64,000 bases of DNA from CAVVZJ01 sp963752755 (GTDB lineage: Bacteria; Planctomycetota; Planctomycetia; Isosphaerales; Isosphaeraceae): assembly GCA_963752755.1 (NCBI GenBank), contig CAVVZJ010000003.1:434001-498000 (forward strand), written 5' to 3'. Below the pieces are notes generated by a model. The model ran no database searches. It saw only the letters and a list, made by a program, of their open reading frames with translations, and was not told where the DNA came from. Within the stretch, counting starts at the first letter, position 1; each line of letters starts with the position of its first letter. The position numbers were made by a program, and so were the translations under genes. Shown here one piece after another: positions 1 to 9,308 of this stretch.

Positions 1-2
1 AG

Positions 3-767
3 AACCGCACACGGTTCCTCCGCGAGGTGGTCGCCGGCATCCGCGCCGAGGCGCCGGGACTGGAAATCGGGGTACGCGTCAGCGTCTTCGACCTGATGCC
101 CTTCCGCCCCGGTCCCGACGGCACCGGGCGGCCAACGTCTGCCGGACCCTACCGGTTCGCCTTCGGTGGCGACGGCACCGGTCTGGGCGTCGATCTGGCC
201 GAGACCTCGGCGTTCCTCGAACGACTCGAATCGCTGGGGATTGACCTGCTCTGCACGACCGCAGGCAGCCCCTACTACAACCCGCACGTCCTGCGGCCGG
301 CCGTCTTCCCGCCATCGGACGGCTATCTGCCGCCCGAGGACCCACTGGTCGGCGTCGCCCGGCAGGTCACGGCCGCGGCGCGGCTGAAGGCTCTTCACCC
401 GGGGCTGACGATCGTCGGTTCCGGCTACACGTACCTCCAGGACTGGCTGCCGAACGTCGCCCAGCGCGTCGTGCGTGACGGTGGGGCCGACTTCGTCGGC
501 CTGGGCCGGATGGTCCTCTCCTATCCGGATCTCCCGGCCGACGTGCTGGCGGGCCGTCCGATGGCCCGCAAGAAGGTCTGCCGGACGTTCAGCGAGTGTA
601 CGACCGCCCCGCGGCAGGGGATGGTCTCCGGCTGCTTCCCGCTCGACGCCTACTACAAGGCCCGTCCCGAACGACAGCGTTTGATTGCGATGAAGACCGG
701 CCTCGCGCCCAAGGCCAGGCCGGCCGGTGCCGGTGCCGGTGCCGGTGCCGGTGCGAATCGTTCCTGA
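3..767 (+). CDS. Old yellow enzyme-type NADH:flavin oxidoreductase, C-terminal part
   Basis: The reading frame is open to the left edge (NRTRFLREVVAGIRAEAPG before any start codon), so only the C-terminal two thirds is present. The segments NRTRFLREVVAGIR and GADFVGLGRMVLSYPDLP are typical of the FMN-binding TIM barrel of the old yellow enzyme / 2,4-dienoyl-CoA reductase family, which uses NAD(P)H to reduce activated double bonds. A cysteine cluster (VCRTFSEC and SGCFPLDAYYK) follows near the end, as in the longer dienoyl-reductase branch. The barrel is not followed by the second FAD/NAD domain seen in that branch; the protein ends in an Ala/Gly tail encoded by a hexanucleotide repeat. The substrate cannot be told. 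The family call is fairly secure; the exact subfamily is inference. Confidence 0.75.
   Translation, partial: NRTRFLREVVAGIRAEAPGLEIGVRVSVFDLMPFRPGPDGTGRPTSAGPYRFAFGGDGTGLGVDLAETSAFLERLESLGIDLLCTTAGSPYYNPHVLRPAVFPPSDGYLPPEDPLVGVARQVTAAARLKALHPGLTIVGSGYTYLQDWLPNVAQRVVRDGGADFVGLGRMVLSYPDLPADVLAGRPMARKKVCRTFSECTTAPRQGMVSGCFPLDAYYKARPERQRLIAMKTGLAPKARPAGAGAGAGAGANRS
723..752 (+). repeat. GCCGGT hexanucleotide tandem repeat
   Basis: Five perfect GCCGGT units in a row. They encode the alternating Ala-Gly tail at the end of the oxidoreductase gene, just before its stop codon. Such a repeat can slip during replication and change the length of the protein tail in steps of two residues. Confidence 0.8.
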
Positions 768-948
768 TCTCCCTTCCCTTCCGATCGAGCTTGACGAGTT
801 TCGAAGTTCGCGAGTCCGCATCGAAACGTCCTTGATTCCCTTCGCCTTCGGTCGAGTTGACTGGTTTCAAACGCGGTTGGGTTCCCCCCTGGATCGTGAA
901 GTCCCCCGGGTGGCCCGTTCGGGGTTCGCGCCGGGGTCCGTCCCCGTG

Positions 949-2051
949 ATGTCGAATGTCCCTTCTCTCCATCGACTCGAAACGACAGGGGTACGAGTCA
1001 TACGAGAACGACGTCGTCCCGGTTTCACGCTGATCGAGGCACTGGTATTCATCGCGATCATTGATGTTTTGATCGCCCTGCTGCTGCCCGCCGTGTAAGT
1101 GGTCCGCGAGGCCGCCCGCAGGGCACGAATAACCTGAAGCAGATTGGCATCGCGCTGCACAACTATCACTCGACCCACGACGTCTTCCCCCTGGGCGTCT
1201 CGCGTTACGGCCCGCCGACCGTGGTCAACTGGGACAACTGGAGCGCCCACGCGCTGCTGCTCGGTGCTCTCGAACAGGGGGCGATCTACAACGCCTGCAA
1301 CTTCATGGTGGGCACCAACGACACCAGCCAGCCCGGCGCCACGATGATCGCGACGGTCACCGCGGCGAAGGTCGCGACGTTCCTCTGCCTGTCGGACCCG
1401 TACGCCGGTCAGCCGTGCGACAGCAATTACTACGCCTGCCAGGGAACGACGACGCTTCTCAACTCGATCCGCTCGGGCCAGCCGGTCCCGGGCAGCACCG
1501 GCCTGTTCACCGACTTCCGGAGCTACGGCGTGCGGGACGCGACCGACGGCACGTCGAACACGATTGCTTTCTCCGAGGCGCTGACCAGCAACCTCGGAAT
1601 TGGCACGGCGAACAACGGCTGGCGCGGCAACATGGTGGAGAACGTCGTCGGCAACGGCAAGGACCAGGCGCTCGACTTCCGCAACCCGACCTCGCTCGCT
1701 TATATTACGGGCACGATGTTCCCGCGGTGCGACGGTGCCTGGTTCAAAAACTCGAAGATCCACGGCGCGCGCGGGTCCTTCTGGGAGTTGGGGGCCGTCG
1801 GGATCACGCTGTTCAACACGGTCGTCACGCCGAACTCGAAGATGCACCCGTGGAGCGCCTGCCGCTCGTCGCAGTCGGCCTGGCCCGACAACGCAACCTA
1901 CTCGAACGCCCAGAGCCAGCACCCGGGCGGCGTTAACTGCCTGATGGGCGACGGCAGCGTTCGATTCATCAAGGACAGCGTCGCCGAGACGACCTGGTGG
2001 TCGCTCGGAACGCGCAGCGGCGGCGAGGTGCTCAGCGCCGACTCGTACTGA
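949..2051 (+). pseudogene. DUF1559 (prepilin-like) protein, broken by a stop and a frameshift
   Basis: The first part encodes a short leader and the type IV pilin-like cleavage/methylation motif RPGFTLIEALVFIAIIDVL, the usual N-terminus of planctomycete DUF1559 proteins. It then stops at TAA 1096-1098 where the family normally continues PAVQAAREAARRAQCTNNLKQ. The next codons (VVREAARRA) are recognisable, then about 7 bases are missing near 1123 and the frame changes. From 1125 the frame reads TNNLKQIGIALHNYHS and runs cleanly to 2051. It ends with the family's C-terminal signature SQHPGGVNCLMGDGSVRFI and GGEVLSADSY. DUF1559 proteins are thought to be exported pseudopilin-like proteins; their role is unknown. 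This gene lies 42 bases before the pectin operon. The I-to-D change in the hydrophobic helix (IAIIDVL) is also unusual. Confidence 0.8.
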
Positions 2052-2140
2052 GCGGCATCGCGGACCCAGGCCATTCGGAACTCAGGAGGAACGATGAGAC
2101 GAGCGCTCGCATCGCTGGCAGCCCTGCTCGGGATCTTAGA

Positions 2141-3046
2141 GCGCTCGGAAAAAATGAGGTTATGGTCCCAGGAACCTCAAACAGATCAGGGCACAGGCCA
2201 GATGGAGGAACGCCTCCTGAAGCTCCGTGAGCCGATCCAGACGGCGCCGCAGGCGGCCGAACGAATGCAGCCAGGAGATGGTCCGCTCCACGAACCAGCG
2301 GAAGACCCCCAGCCCGCTCCCGTGCTCGGTGTTGCGGGCGGCCAGGATCGGGGTGATCCCCCGCCGGCGCAACTCCTGCCGCACCGGTTCGGAGTCATAG
2401 CCGCGGTCGCCTTGCAGGCGCTCGGGCTTCTGCCGCTTCGGCCCGGGCTTGCCGCCGACCGGCGGCATGTCGTCCAGGACCGCGAAGACTTGCGTGACCT
2501 CGTTGACGTTGGCCGCGGTCACGGTCGCGGACAAGGGGATACCGTGCGCATCGGTCATCACGTGGTGCTTGCTGCCCGATCTGCCGCGGTCGGTGGGATT
2601 TGGGCCCGTGTCCTCGCCCCCTTCGGGAGCCTCGGCAAAGGAGGCGTCGATCAGCGCCCGCTCCCAGTCGATCTGGTCGGCGCCGTTGAGTTCGGCCAGC
2701 AACACGGCGTGCAACTTGAGCCAGACGCCCGCCTGGTGCCAGAGTCGCAGGTAGTGACTACAGGTCTTGCCGCAGCCGCAGCCCCACTCGGCGGGCAGGT
2801 CGTCCCAGGCGATGCCGGTCTTGAGCACGAAGAGGATGCCGGTGAGGATCTTGCGGTAATCCAGGGGCTTGCGGCCGGGGAAGCGGAAGCGGCGTGGGGG
2901 CGGGGGCGGCAGCAGCGGTTGGAGGCGTTCCCAGAGGGCATCGCTGACGAGCGGTTTCATGGCCTGTGCTCCTTCGGTCCCGGGGCTCACTCTCCGATTC
3001 ACGAAGGAGCAGTCAGTGTGCCGTTCGGCTCATTATTTCCGAGCGC
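2141..3046 (-). mobile_element. IS5-family insertion sequence, copy 1
   Basis: The ends are an 18-bp inverted repeat with one mismatch: GCGCTCGGAAAAAATGAG at 2141-2158 against the complement of 3029-3046 (GCGCTCGGAAATAATGAG). One transposase gene fills the interior. The flanks read CTTAGA on the left and CTCAGC on the right, so a clean target duplication is not visible; a diverged TNA triplet (TTA/TCA) is possible. The element sits inside the signal-peptide codons of the rhamnogalacturonan lyase gene. Confidence 0.8.
2160..2960 (-). CDS. IS5-family DDE transposase
   Basis: The protein has about 266 residues when started at ATG 2960, which has AAGGAG nine bases upstream; a longer in-frame start exists at 3002. 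The N-terminal half (SDALWERLQPLLPPPPPRR, GILFVLKTGIAWDDLPAEWG) is the DUF4096 DNA-binding region found in IS5-type transposases. The catalytic triad is visible as Asp in IDASFAEAP, Asp in LQGDRGYDSEPV and Glu in WFVERTISWLHSFGRLRRR. The gene is intact and in one frame, unlike the lyase gene it interrupts. It differs clearly from the second transposase in the window, so the two elements are separate IS types. Confidence 0.88.
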   Translation of the reverse strand: MKPLVSDALWERLQPLLPPPPPRRFRFPGRKPLDYRKILTGILFVLKTGIAWDDLPAEWGCGCGKTCSHYLRLWHQAGVWLKLHAVLLAELNGADQIDWERALIDASFAEAPEGGEDTGPNPTDRGRSGSKHHVMTDAHGIPLSATVTAANVNEVTQVFAVLDDMPPVGGKPGPKRQKPERLQGDRGYDSEPVRQELRRRGITPILAARNTEHGSGLGVFRWFVERTISWLHSFGRLRRRLDRLTELQEAFLHLACALICLRFLGP

Positions 3047-4392
3047 CTCAGCGCCCCCCGCGGCACTGGCCTGGGACCAGGGGGCGCCCCCACCCCGCCT
3101 GATGGAGCGACTTGGCCGTGGCGTCGTCGCCGTGCGCACCACCGACGGCGGAGTGTTCGTCTCCTGGCGACTGCTCGCCAACGACCCGGACGACATCGCC
3201 TTCAACCTCTATCGCTCGACCGCCGGGGTCGAGCCGCCCGGAGGCTCAACGCGGAGCCGATCGCCGGTCGCACGAGCTTCGTGGACCGCGGGGCGGACCC
3301 CGGCTCGGCCCACTCCTACAACATCCGGCCGTGGTCGACGGCCGCGAGGAGGCATCGGACGCCGCCGTTCACGCTGCCGGCCGGCACATGCGAAGCCGTA
3401 CCTGTCGATCCCGCTCCAGACCCCTCCCGGCTACACCCCCAACGACGCCTCCGTCGGCGACCTCGACGGCGACGGCGAATATGAGATCGTCCTGCACAGG
3501 AGAGCACCGCGGCGCGACAACTCCCAGCGCGGGCTCGACCGGCGCGCCGATCCTGGAGGCCTACCGGCTCGACGGCACGCTTCCTCTGGCGGATCAACCT
3601 CGGCCGGAACATCCGCGAAGGGGCCCATTACACGCAGTTCCTGGTCTATGACCTCGACGGCGACGGCAGGGCCGAGGTCGCCTGCAAGACGGCCGACGGG
3701 ACGGTCGACGGCCGGCGCCGTGCATCGGCGACCCCGAGGCCGACCATCGCCAGGAATCGGGCAACGTCCTCGAAGGGCCCGAGTACCTCACCGTCTTCGA
3801 CGGCCGCACCGGGCCGGCCCTCGCCACGACCGACTACCTCCCCGCCGCGGTCGGCGTGGCCGACTGGGGCGACGACTACGGCAACCGCGTCGACCGCTTC
3901 CTGGCCGCGTGGCCTACCTCGACGGCGAGCGCCCGAGCCTGCGTCATGTGCCGCGGCTACTACACGCGGACCGTCCTCGCCGCCTGGGACTGGCGAGACG
4001 GCAAGCTGCACCCAGCGCTGGATCTTCGACAGCGACGACGGTCAACCCGGCCACGCGGCCTACGGCGGCCAGGGCAACCACAACCTGAGCGTCGGCGACG
4101 TGGACGGCGACGGCCGCGACGAGATCGTCTACGGCGCGTGCTGCATCGACGACGACGGCAGGGAGCTTCTACTCCACCGGCCTCGGCCACGGCGACGCCC
4201 TGCACCTCGCCGACATCGACCCCGACCGCCCCGGCCTGGAAGTCTTCGACATCCACGAGAAGGCCGCGGCCATCCCCACGGCGCCGAGCTCCGCGACGCC
4301 CGGACCGGGGCGCTTGATCTGGAGCAAGCCTTCGCCCGACGTCGGCCGCGGCGTCGCCCTCGACATCGACCCCCGCCACGCGGCTACGAGAT

Positions 4393-5619
4393 GTGGGCCT
4401 CAGGCACCGGCCTTTCCAGGACTCTGGGACGTCCACGGAGGCGACCATCTCCGATCGCAGGCCCCGTCGTGCAACTTCGGCGTCTGGTGGGACGGCGACC
4501 TGCTCCGCGAGCTGCTCGACCGCACACCGTCACGAAGTGGGACTGGAACGCCGCCATCGAGCGCCGCTACTCTCGGCCGAGGATTGCGCCTCGAACAACG
4601 GCACCAAGGCCACCCCCTGCCTCTGCGCCGACATCCTCGGCGACTGGCGCGAGGAGGTCCTCTGGCGATCGGCCGACAACCGCGAGCTGCGGATCTACAC
4701 CACCACGATCCCGACCGAGCACCGCCTCCCCACCCTGATGCACGACCCCCAGTATCGCCTGAGCGTCGCCTGGCAGAACGTCGGCTACAACCAGCCGACC
4801 CAGCCCGGCTTCTACCTGGGCGACGGCATGGTCGCGCCACCAAGGCCCCGAATCCGGACCCCGGAGCGAGCGGCCCCTGACTCCGCCTCGTCCGACCATC
4901 CGGGCAAGCGCCGGCCTCACCTCGACCTGATCGGTGACTCGACCGTCCGCAACCGGACGCGAGGACAGCAAGGCTGGGGCGACCCGTTCGTGAACCTCTT
5001 CGACCCGTCCCGGATTCAGGTCGAGAACCGCGCCCTCGGTGGTCGCAGCAGCCGGACGTACCTCACCGAGGGGCTCTGGGAACGCGTCCGGGACGACCTG
5101 GAACCCGGTGACTTCGTGCTGATCCAGTTCGGCCACAACGACGGCGGACCGCTCGACCGCGGCCGGGCGCGGGCCTCGCTCAAGGGCAACGGCGACGAGA
5201 CCCGTGTGGTGACGAACCAGGCGACCGGCAAGACGGAGACCGTCCATACCTACGGCTGGTACATCCGGAAGTATGTCGCCGATGCCAGGGAGAAAGGGGC
5301 AACGCCGATCGTCCTCTCGCCGGTCCCGCGAAACATCTGGAAGGATGGCCGGGTCGCCCGCGCCTCGGGTGATTACGGCCGTTGGGCCGCCCAGGCAGCG
5401 GAGCAAGCCGGTGCCCGGTTCATCGACCTCAACGAGCTGGTCGCCCGGCAGTACGAGGCCGCCGGGCCTGAGCACGTCAAGGAGCAGTATTTCGGCAACG
5501 ACCATACCCACACGACCGCGGCCGGCGAACGGCTGACGGCCGGCATCGTCGCCGAGGCGATCCGGAGCCTCGACGATTGTCCGCTGCGCAACGTTCTCCG
5601 CCAAGGGAGCCCGAAATGA
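4393..5619 (+). CDS. PL11 lyase C-terminus joined to rhamnogalacturonan acetylesterase (CE12-type SGNH hydrolase)
   Basis: This is the intact reading frame at the end of the fusion. The first stretch is out of frame. From about 4570 it encodes the lyase C-terminus (CASNNGTKATPCLCADILGD to QPTQPGFYLGDGM). After a short proline-rich linker a GDSL/SGNH esterase follows. Block I is LIGDSTVRNRTRGQQGWGD with the nucleophile Ser, block II is RALGGRSSRTY, block III is QFGHNDGG and block V is NDHTHTTAAGE with the catalytic Asp/His. This matches RhgT/YesT-type enzymes, which remove acetyl groups from rhamnogalacturonan so that the lyase can act. The stop codon overlaps the start of the pectate lyase gene (ATGA), implying translational coupling. 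No signal peptide lies directly before the esterase, consistent with export as part of the fusion. Confidence 0.85.
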   Translation: MGLRHRPFQDSGTSTEATISDRRPRRATSASGGTATCSASCSTAHRHEVGLERRHRAPLLSAEDCASNNGTKATPCLCADILGDWREEVLWRSADNRELRIYTTTIPTEHRLPTLMHDPQYRLSVAWQNVGYNQPTQPGFYLGDGMVAPPRPRIRTPERAAPDSASSDHPGKRRPHLDLIGDSTVRNRTRGQQGWGDPFVNLFDPSRIQVENRALGGRSSRTYLTEGLWERVRDDLEPGDFVLIQFGHNDGGPLDRGRARASLKGNGDETRVVTNQATGKTETVHTYGWYIRKYVADAREKGATPIVLSPVPRNIWKDGRVARASGDYGRWAAQAAEQAGARFIDLNELVARQYEAAGPEHVKEQYFGNDHTHTTAAGERLTAGIVAEAIRSLDDCPLRNVLRQGSPK

Positions 5620-6678
5620 CGTTGTCCCGACTCCGTCCCGTCCCCGTCCTTCGGCCGATCCTGTCGATGATCGCCCTCGTTGGCTGGATCGCTCCCGACG
5701 CCCGGGCGGCGGGCTTCCCCTGGCAACGCTATGCCTCCAGGGATGCGGCCTGGTATCGCGGCGACGAGGCCGCGCGGCTTGCGGCCAATCTCCTCTCGCA
5801 CCAGTCGGAGCGGGGGGATTGGCCCAAGAACTTCGACACCTCCGCGCAGCCTTACGAGGGCGATCGCCGCCTCAAGGCCGGGACGTTCGACAACGGCGCG
5901 ACCGTCGGCGAGGTCCGCTTCCTGGCCCGTGCGTTCAACGCCACCGGCCGGACCGAGTACCGCGACGCGGTGCTCAAGGCCCTCGACCACATCCTCGACG
6001 CCCCGTACCCGAACGGGGGCTTCCCCCAGTCGTACCCGCCGGGCAAGGGCTATGCCCGTTACATCACGTTCAACGACAACACGATGGTCAACCTCCTGGA
6101 ACTCTTGCGCGACGTGGCCGACTCGCACGACTTCGCCTTCGTTGATGCCAGCCCGACGCGCGGCGTCGCGTCAGGCGTTCGACGCCGGGATCGCCTGCAT
6201 CCTCAAGTGCCAGGTGACGACCCACGGCCGCCTGACCGTCTGGTGCGCCCAGCATGACGAGCAGACACTGGAGCCCCGCGGGGCTCGCTCGTTTGAGCTG
6301 GCGTCGCTCAGCGGTTCCGAGAGCGCTCGAATCCTCCGCCTGCTCATGAGCCTGGAGAATCCCAGTCCCGACGTGATCCGCGCCGTGGACGCCGGCGCGG
6401 CCTGGTTCGAGGCGTCAAAGCTCCACGGCATCCGCGAGGTCCGGACCAGCGGCGACAAGAAGATCGTTTCCGACCCCGATGCGCCCCCAATTTGGGCCCG
6501 CTTCTACGACCTCGATACCAACCGACCCTTCTTCTGCGGTCGCGACGGCGTGAAAAAGAATTCGCTCGCCGAGATTGAACAGGAACGGCGCGCCGGCTAC
6601 GCCTGGTACGGTCACTGGGGCACGGCCGTGCTCGATCGCTATGCCGACTGGAAGACCGAGCACTCCGCGCCTCGCTGA
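5616..6678 (+). CDS. Pectate lyase, polysaccharide lyase family 10 (one frameshift)
   Basis: Starts at ATG 5616, overlapping the previous stop codon by four bases. The first 30 residues form a signal peptide ending near DARAAG, so the enzyme is exported. Family PL10 features follow: RGDWPKNFDT, TFDNGATVGEVRFLARAF, GGFPQSYPPGKGYARYITFN and DNTMVNLLELL. The frame changes at about 6150-6165. The rest continues in another frame: ACILKCQVTTHGRLTVWCAQ, HDEQTLEPRGARSFELASLS, WARFYDLDTNRPFFCGRDG and GYAWYGHWGTAVLDRYADW. Together the parts give a normal-length PL10 catalytic domain of about 350 residues, so a single indel is the only defect. The enzyme cleaves polygalacturonate by beta-elimination, releasing unsaturated oligogalacturonides. 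Confidence 0.85.
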
Positions 6679-6746
6679 GGCCGGCTCTTTCCCCGAGACC
6701 GCCTCCTCGGTACGCTCGGGACCGGACCGCGCGAGGATCTCGACCC

Positions 6747-8102
6747 ATGCTCCCACAGGGCACCACCGATCACCGAAACGAGAACCCGGCCGTCGCGCCC
6801 GTCGCGACGGCCTCGCCAACGCAGGCCCCGAAGCCGCCGCGGGGCGGCTATCGCTGGGTCATCTGCGCCTTGCTCTTCTTCGCCACCACCATCAACTACG
6901 TGGATCGCGGCGTTTTGGGCGTCCTGGCTCCCGACCTCCAGCAAACCATCGGCTGGACCAACACCCAGTACGGCGACATCAATGCGGCCTTCTCCCTGGC
7001 CTACGCCATCGGCTTCCTCGTGCTCGGTCGGTTCATCGACCGGGTCGGCACCCGGCTCGGGTATGCTGCCGCGCTGGTGGCCTGGTCGCTGGCCGCGGCG
7101 GGTCACGCGCTGGCGCGGTCGCCGTTCGGGTTCGGCCTGGCCCGCTTCGTCCTGGGACTGGGCGAGGCGGGGAACTTCCCGGCCGCGGTGAAGACGACCG
7201 CGGAGTGGTTCCCACGCCGCGAGCGGGCCTTCGCGACCGGCCTGTTCAACGCCGGCTCGAACGTCGGCGCGGTGGTGGCCCCGCTGGTCGTGCCCTTCCT
7301 GGCGATCCGGTTTGGCTGGCAGGCCGCCTTCCTCGCCACCGGGCTCGTCGGCCTGGTCTGGGTCGCCTTCTGGCTCCCCCTCTACCGCCGACCCGAGCAG
7401 CACCCGCGCGTCTCGCCAGCGGAGCTCGCCTGGATTCAGGCCGACGGCGCCGAGCCCGACTCCGCGATCCCCTGGCTCCGGCTGCTGCCCCACCGGCAGA
7501 CCTGGGCCGTCGCGGCCGGCAAGTTCCTCACCGACCCGATCTGGTGGTTCTACCTCTTCTGGTCGGCCAAGTTCCTTGCCGACCGCTTCGGGGCCGACCT
7601 CAAGACGATCGGCCCCCCCTTGATCACGATCTACCTGCTGGCCGACATCGGCTCGGTCGCCGGGGGCTGGCTCTCGTCGTGGCTCCTGCGGCGCGGCTGG
7701 TCGGCGAACGCGGCGCGGAAGACCGCCCTGCTGGTCTGCGCCCTCTGCGTCGTGCCGGTCGCGATGGCGCCGCTCGTCTCGTCGATGTGGACCGCCGTGC
7801 TGCTGATCGGCCTGGCCGCGGCGGCGCATCAGGGGTTCTCGGCGAACCTGTACACGCTCGCCTCCGACATGTTCCCGCGGCGGGCGGTCGGTTCCGTCAT
7901 CGGCATCGGCGGCACGGCCGGGGCTATTGGCGGCATCCTCATGCAGGCCGCCTCCGGCCGGATCAAGGACCTGACCGGCAGCTACCTGACCATGTTCGTG
8001 ATCGCCGGCTCGGTCTATGTCCTCTCCGTGTTCGTCATCCACGGGCTCGCGCCGCGGCTCGTGCCGGCTCCGCTCGGGGAGCCCGGGGAGACCGTGCGAT
8101 GA
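6747..8102 (+). CDS. MFS transporter, anion:cation symporter family, hexuronate-type
   Basis: A 451-residue protein with about twelve hydrophobic segments after a cytoplasmic N-terminus of some 35 residues. The first helix region reads RWVICALLFFATTINYVDRG. The loop 2-3 region (LVLGRFIDRVGTRLGYAAAL), the segment GLGEAGNFPAAVKTTAEWFP and TGLFNAGSNVGAVVAPLVVP are typical of the ACS family. That family includes the hexuronate importer ExuT and related glucarate/galactonate transporters. It lies 68 bases after the pectate lyase gene and overlaps the kinase gene downstream by four bases. Uptake of galacturonate or unsaturated galacturonate oligomers is therefore the likely job; the substrate is inferred from context. 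Confidence 0.88.
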   Translation: MLPQGTTDHRNENPAVAPVATASPTQAPKPPRGGYRWVICALLFFATTINYVDRGVLGVLAPDLQQTIGWTNTQYGDINAAFSLAYAIGFLVLGRFIDRVGTRLGYAAALVAWSLAAAGHALARSPFGFGLARFVLGLGEAGNFPAAVKTTAEWFPRRERAFATGLFNAGSNVGAVVAPLVVPFLAIRFGWQAAFLATGLVGLVWVAFWLPLYRRPEQHPRVSPAELAWIQADGAEPDSAIPWLRLLPHRQTWAVAAGKFLTDPIWWFYLFWSAKFLADRFGADLKTIGPPLITIYLLADIGSVAGGWLSSWLLRRGWSANAARKTALLVCALCVVPVAMAPLVSSMWTAVLLIGLAAAAHQGFSANLYTLASDMFPRRAVGSVIGIGGTAGAIGGILMQAASGRIKDLTGSYLTMFVIAGSVYVLSVFVIHGLAPRLVPAPLGEPGETVR

Positions 8103-9308
8103 CCGACCTGGCCTCACGGGTCGAGACGCTCCGCCGCGAGGTCGTCCGGCGCTTCGGCGTCGCGGCGGATCAGGTCCACGTCGCGCGGTCCCCCTATCGG
8201 ATCTGCCCCCTGGGTGCCCACATCGACCACCAGCGCGGCCCGGTCACGGCGATGGCCCTCGACCGGAACGTCCTCCTGGCCTTCGCCCCGTCCGGCTCGC
8301 GCCAGGTCCGGCTCGGCAGCCTCGACTTCCCCGGTGAGGTGGTGTTCCCGCTCGACGACGTCCCCGGCCGTCGCGAGGACGACTGGGGCAACTACCCCCG
8401 CGGCGCCGCCCTGGCCTTGCAGCGTCGCCACGTCCTGAGCACGGGCCTCGTCGGCGTCATCTCGGGCAACCTTCACGGCGGCGGCGTCAGCTCGTCGGCG
8501 GCGGTCGGGGTCGCCTACCTGCTGGCGTTCGAGGACGGCGAACGGCCTGCGCGTCTCGCCCGTCGAGAACATCGCGCTGGACCTCCAGATCGAGAACGGC
8601 TACCTCGGCCTTCGCATCGGCATCCTCGACCAGTCGGCCATCCTCCTTTCCCGACGGGGGCAGCTCCTGAGGGTCGATTGCGCCACCGCCGATCACGAGC
8701 TGATCCCCGCGCCGCCGGCCTTGCCGCCGTTCACGGTCTTGCTCGCCTTCTCTGGCCTGAGACAATCGCTCGTCCGGACCGATTACAACCGCCGCGTCGC
8801 CGAGTGTGCCGAGGCCGCGCGGACGCTGCTGACCGCCGCCGGACGGGGAAGCGACGAGCCCGTGCTCGGCAACGTCCTCGCCGACGAATACGCTTCGTTT
8901 CGACCTCTCCTCCACGGCGCCCCCGCCCGACGCGCCGCCCACTTCTTCTCCGAGGTCGATCGGGTCCATCGCGGCGTCCGCGCCTGGCAAGCCGCAGACC
9001 TCACGGAATTCGGGGCCCTGATGACCGCCTCGGGCGAGAGTTCGATCCTCCAGTACGAGTGCGGCAGTCCCCCCCTGATCGACCTTTATCAGGCTCTCGC
9101 GAAATCCGAGGGCGTCTATGGGACCCGGTTCAGCGGCGCCGGCTTCCGCGGCTGCTGCGTGGCCCTCGTCCGGCCCGACCTGGCCGAGCGGACGGTCGGC
9201 CGGGTCCGCGAGGATTACGTCCGCCGCTATCCCGAACTGGCCGATCACGCCGCGTTCGTCCTCTGCGGCACGGACGACGGCGCCGCGATCCTCGGAGCCG
9301 CCTCATGA
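8099..9308 (+). CDS. GHMP sugar kinase resembling galacturonokinase (one frameshift)
   Basis: Begins at ATG 8099 inside the transporter's stop (ATGA). The galactokinase-like substrate signature is changed to PYRICPLGAHIDHQRGPV; galactokinases usually read GRVNLIGEHTDYN. The ATP-binding GHMP motif is GGGVSSSAAVGVAYLL. After an apparent extra G at about 8536 the frame continues with LRVSPVENIALDLQIENGYL, GILDQSAILLSRRGQLL and LLAFSGLRQSLVRTDYNRRV. The C-terminal motif is GTRFSGAGFRGCCVAL. From memory, these segments match plant galacturonokinase (GalAK, galacturonate to galacturonate-1-phosphate) much more closely than bacterial GalK. Its place directly after a hexuronate-type permease in a pectin operon supports a uronic-acid substrate. 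Plain galactokinase activity remains possible. Confidence 0.72.

Larger units (their letters stand above)
2094..5619 (+). pseudogene. Rhamnogalacturonan lyase (PL11) fused to acetylesterase, interrupted by an IS and many frameshifts
   Basis: A strong Shine-Dalgarno (CAGGAGGAACG) precedes ATG 2094, which starts a signal peptide (MRRALASLAALLGI). The IS at 2141-3046 interrupts it. After the IS the mature lyase begins: MERLGRGVVAVRT, VFVSWRLLANDPDDIAFNLY, then KPYLSIPLQTPPGYTPNDAS, VGDLDGDGEYEIVLH, RGYYTRTVLAAWDWRDG, HNLSVGDVDGDGRDEIVYGA and ADILGDWREEVLWRSADNRE. These are hallmarks of PL11 family rhamnogalacturonan lyases, secreted enzymes that cleave the rhamnose-galacturonate backbone of pectin. 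More than ten frame changes lie between 3240 and 4570. The lyase runs in frame (from about 4570) into a GDSL esterase, giving an unusual two-domain enzyme. Whether the shifts are real decay or base-calling errors cannot be decided here; the IS insertion itself is unambiguous. Confidence 0.8.

Noticed and set aside
2135..3052. A clean target-site duplication for the first IS
   Set aside because: The flanks CTTAGA and CTCAGC are similar but not identical over three or four bases, so no duplication is claimed.
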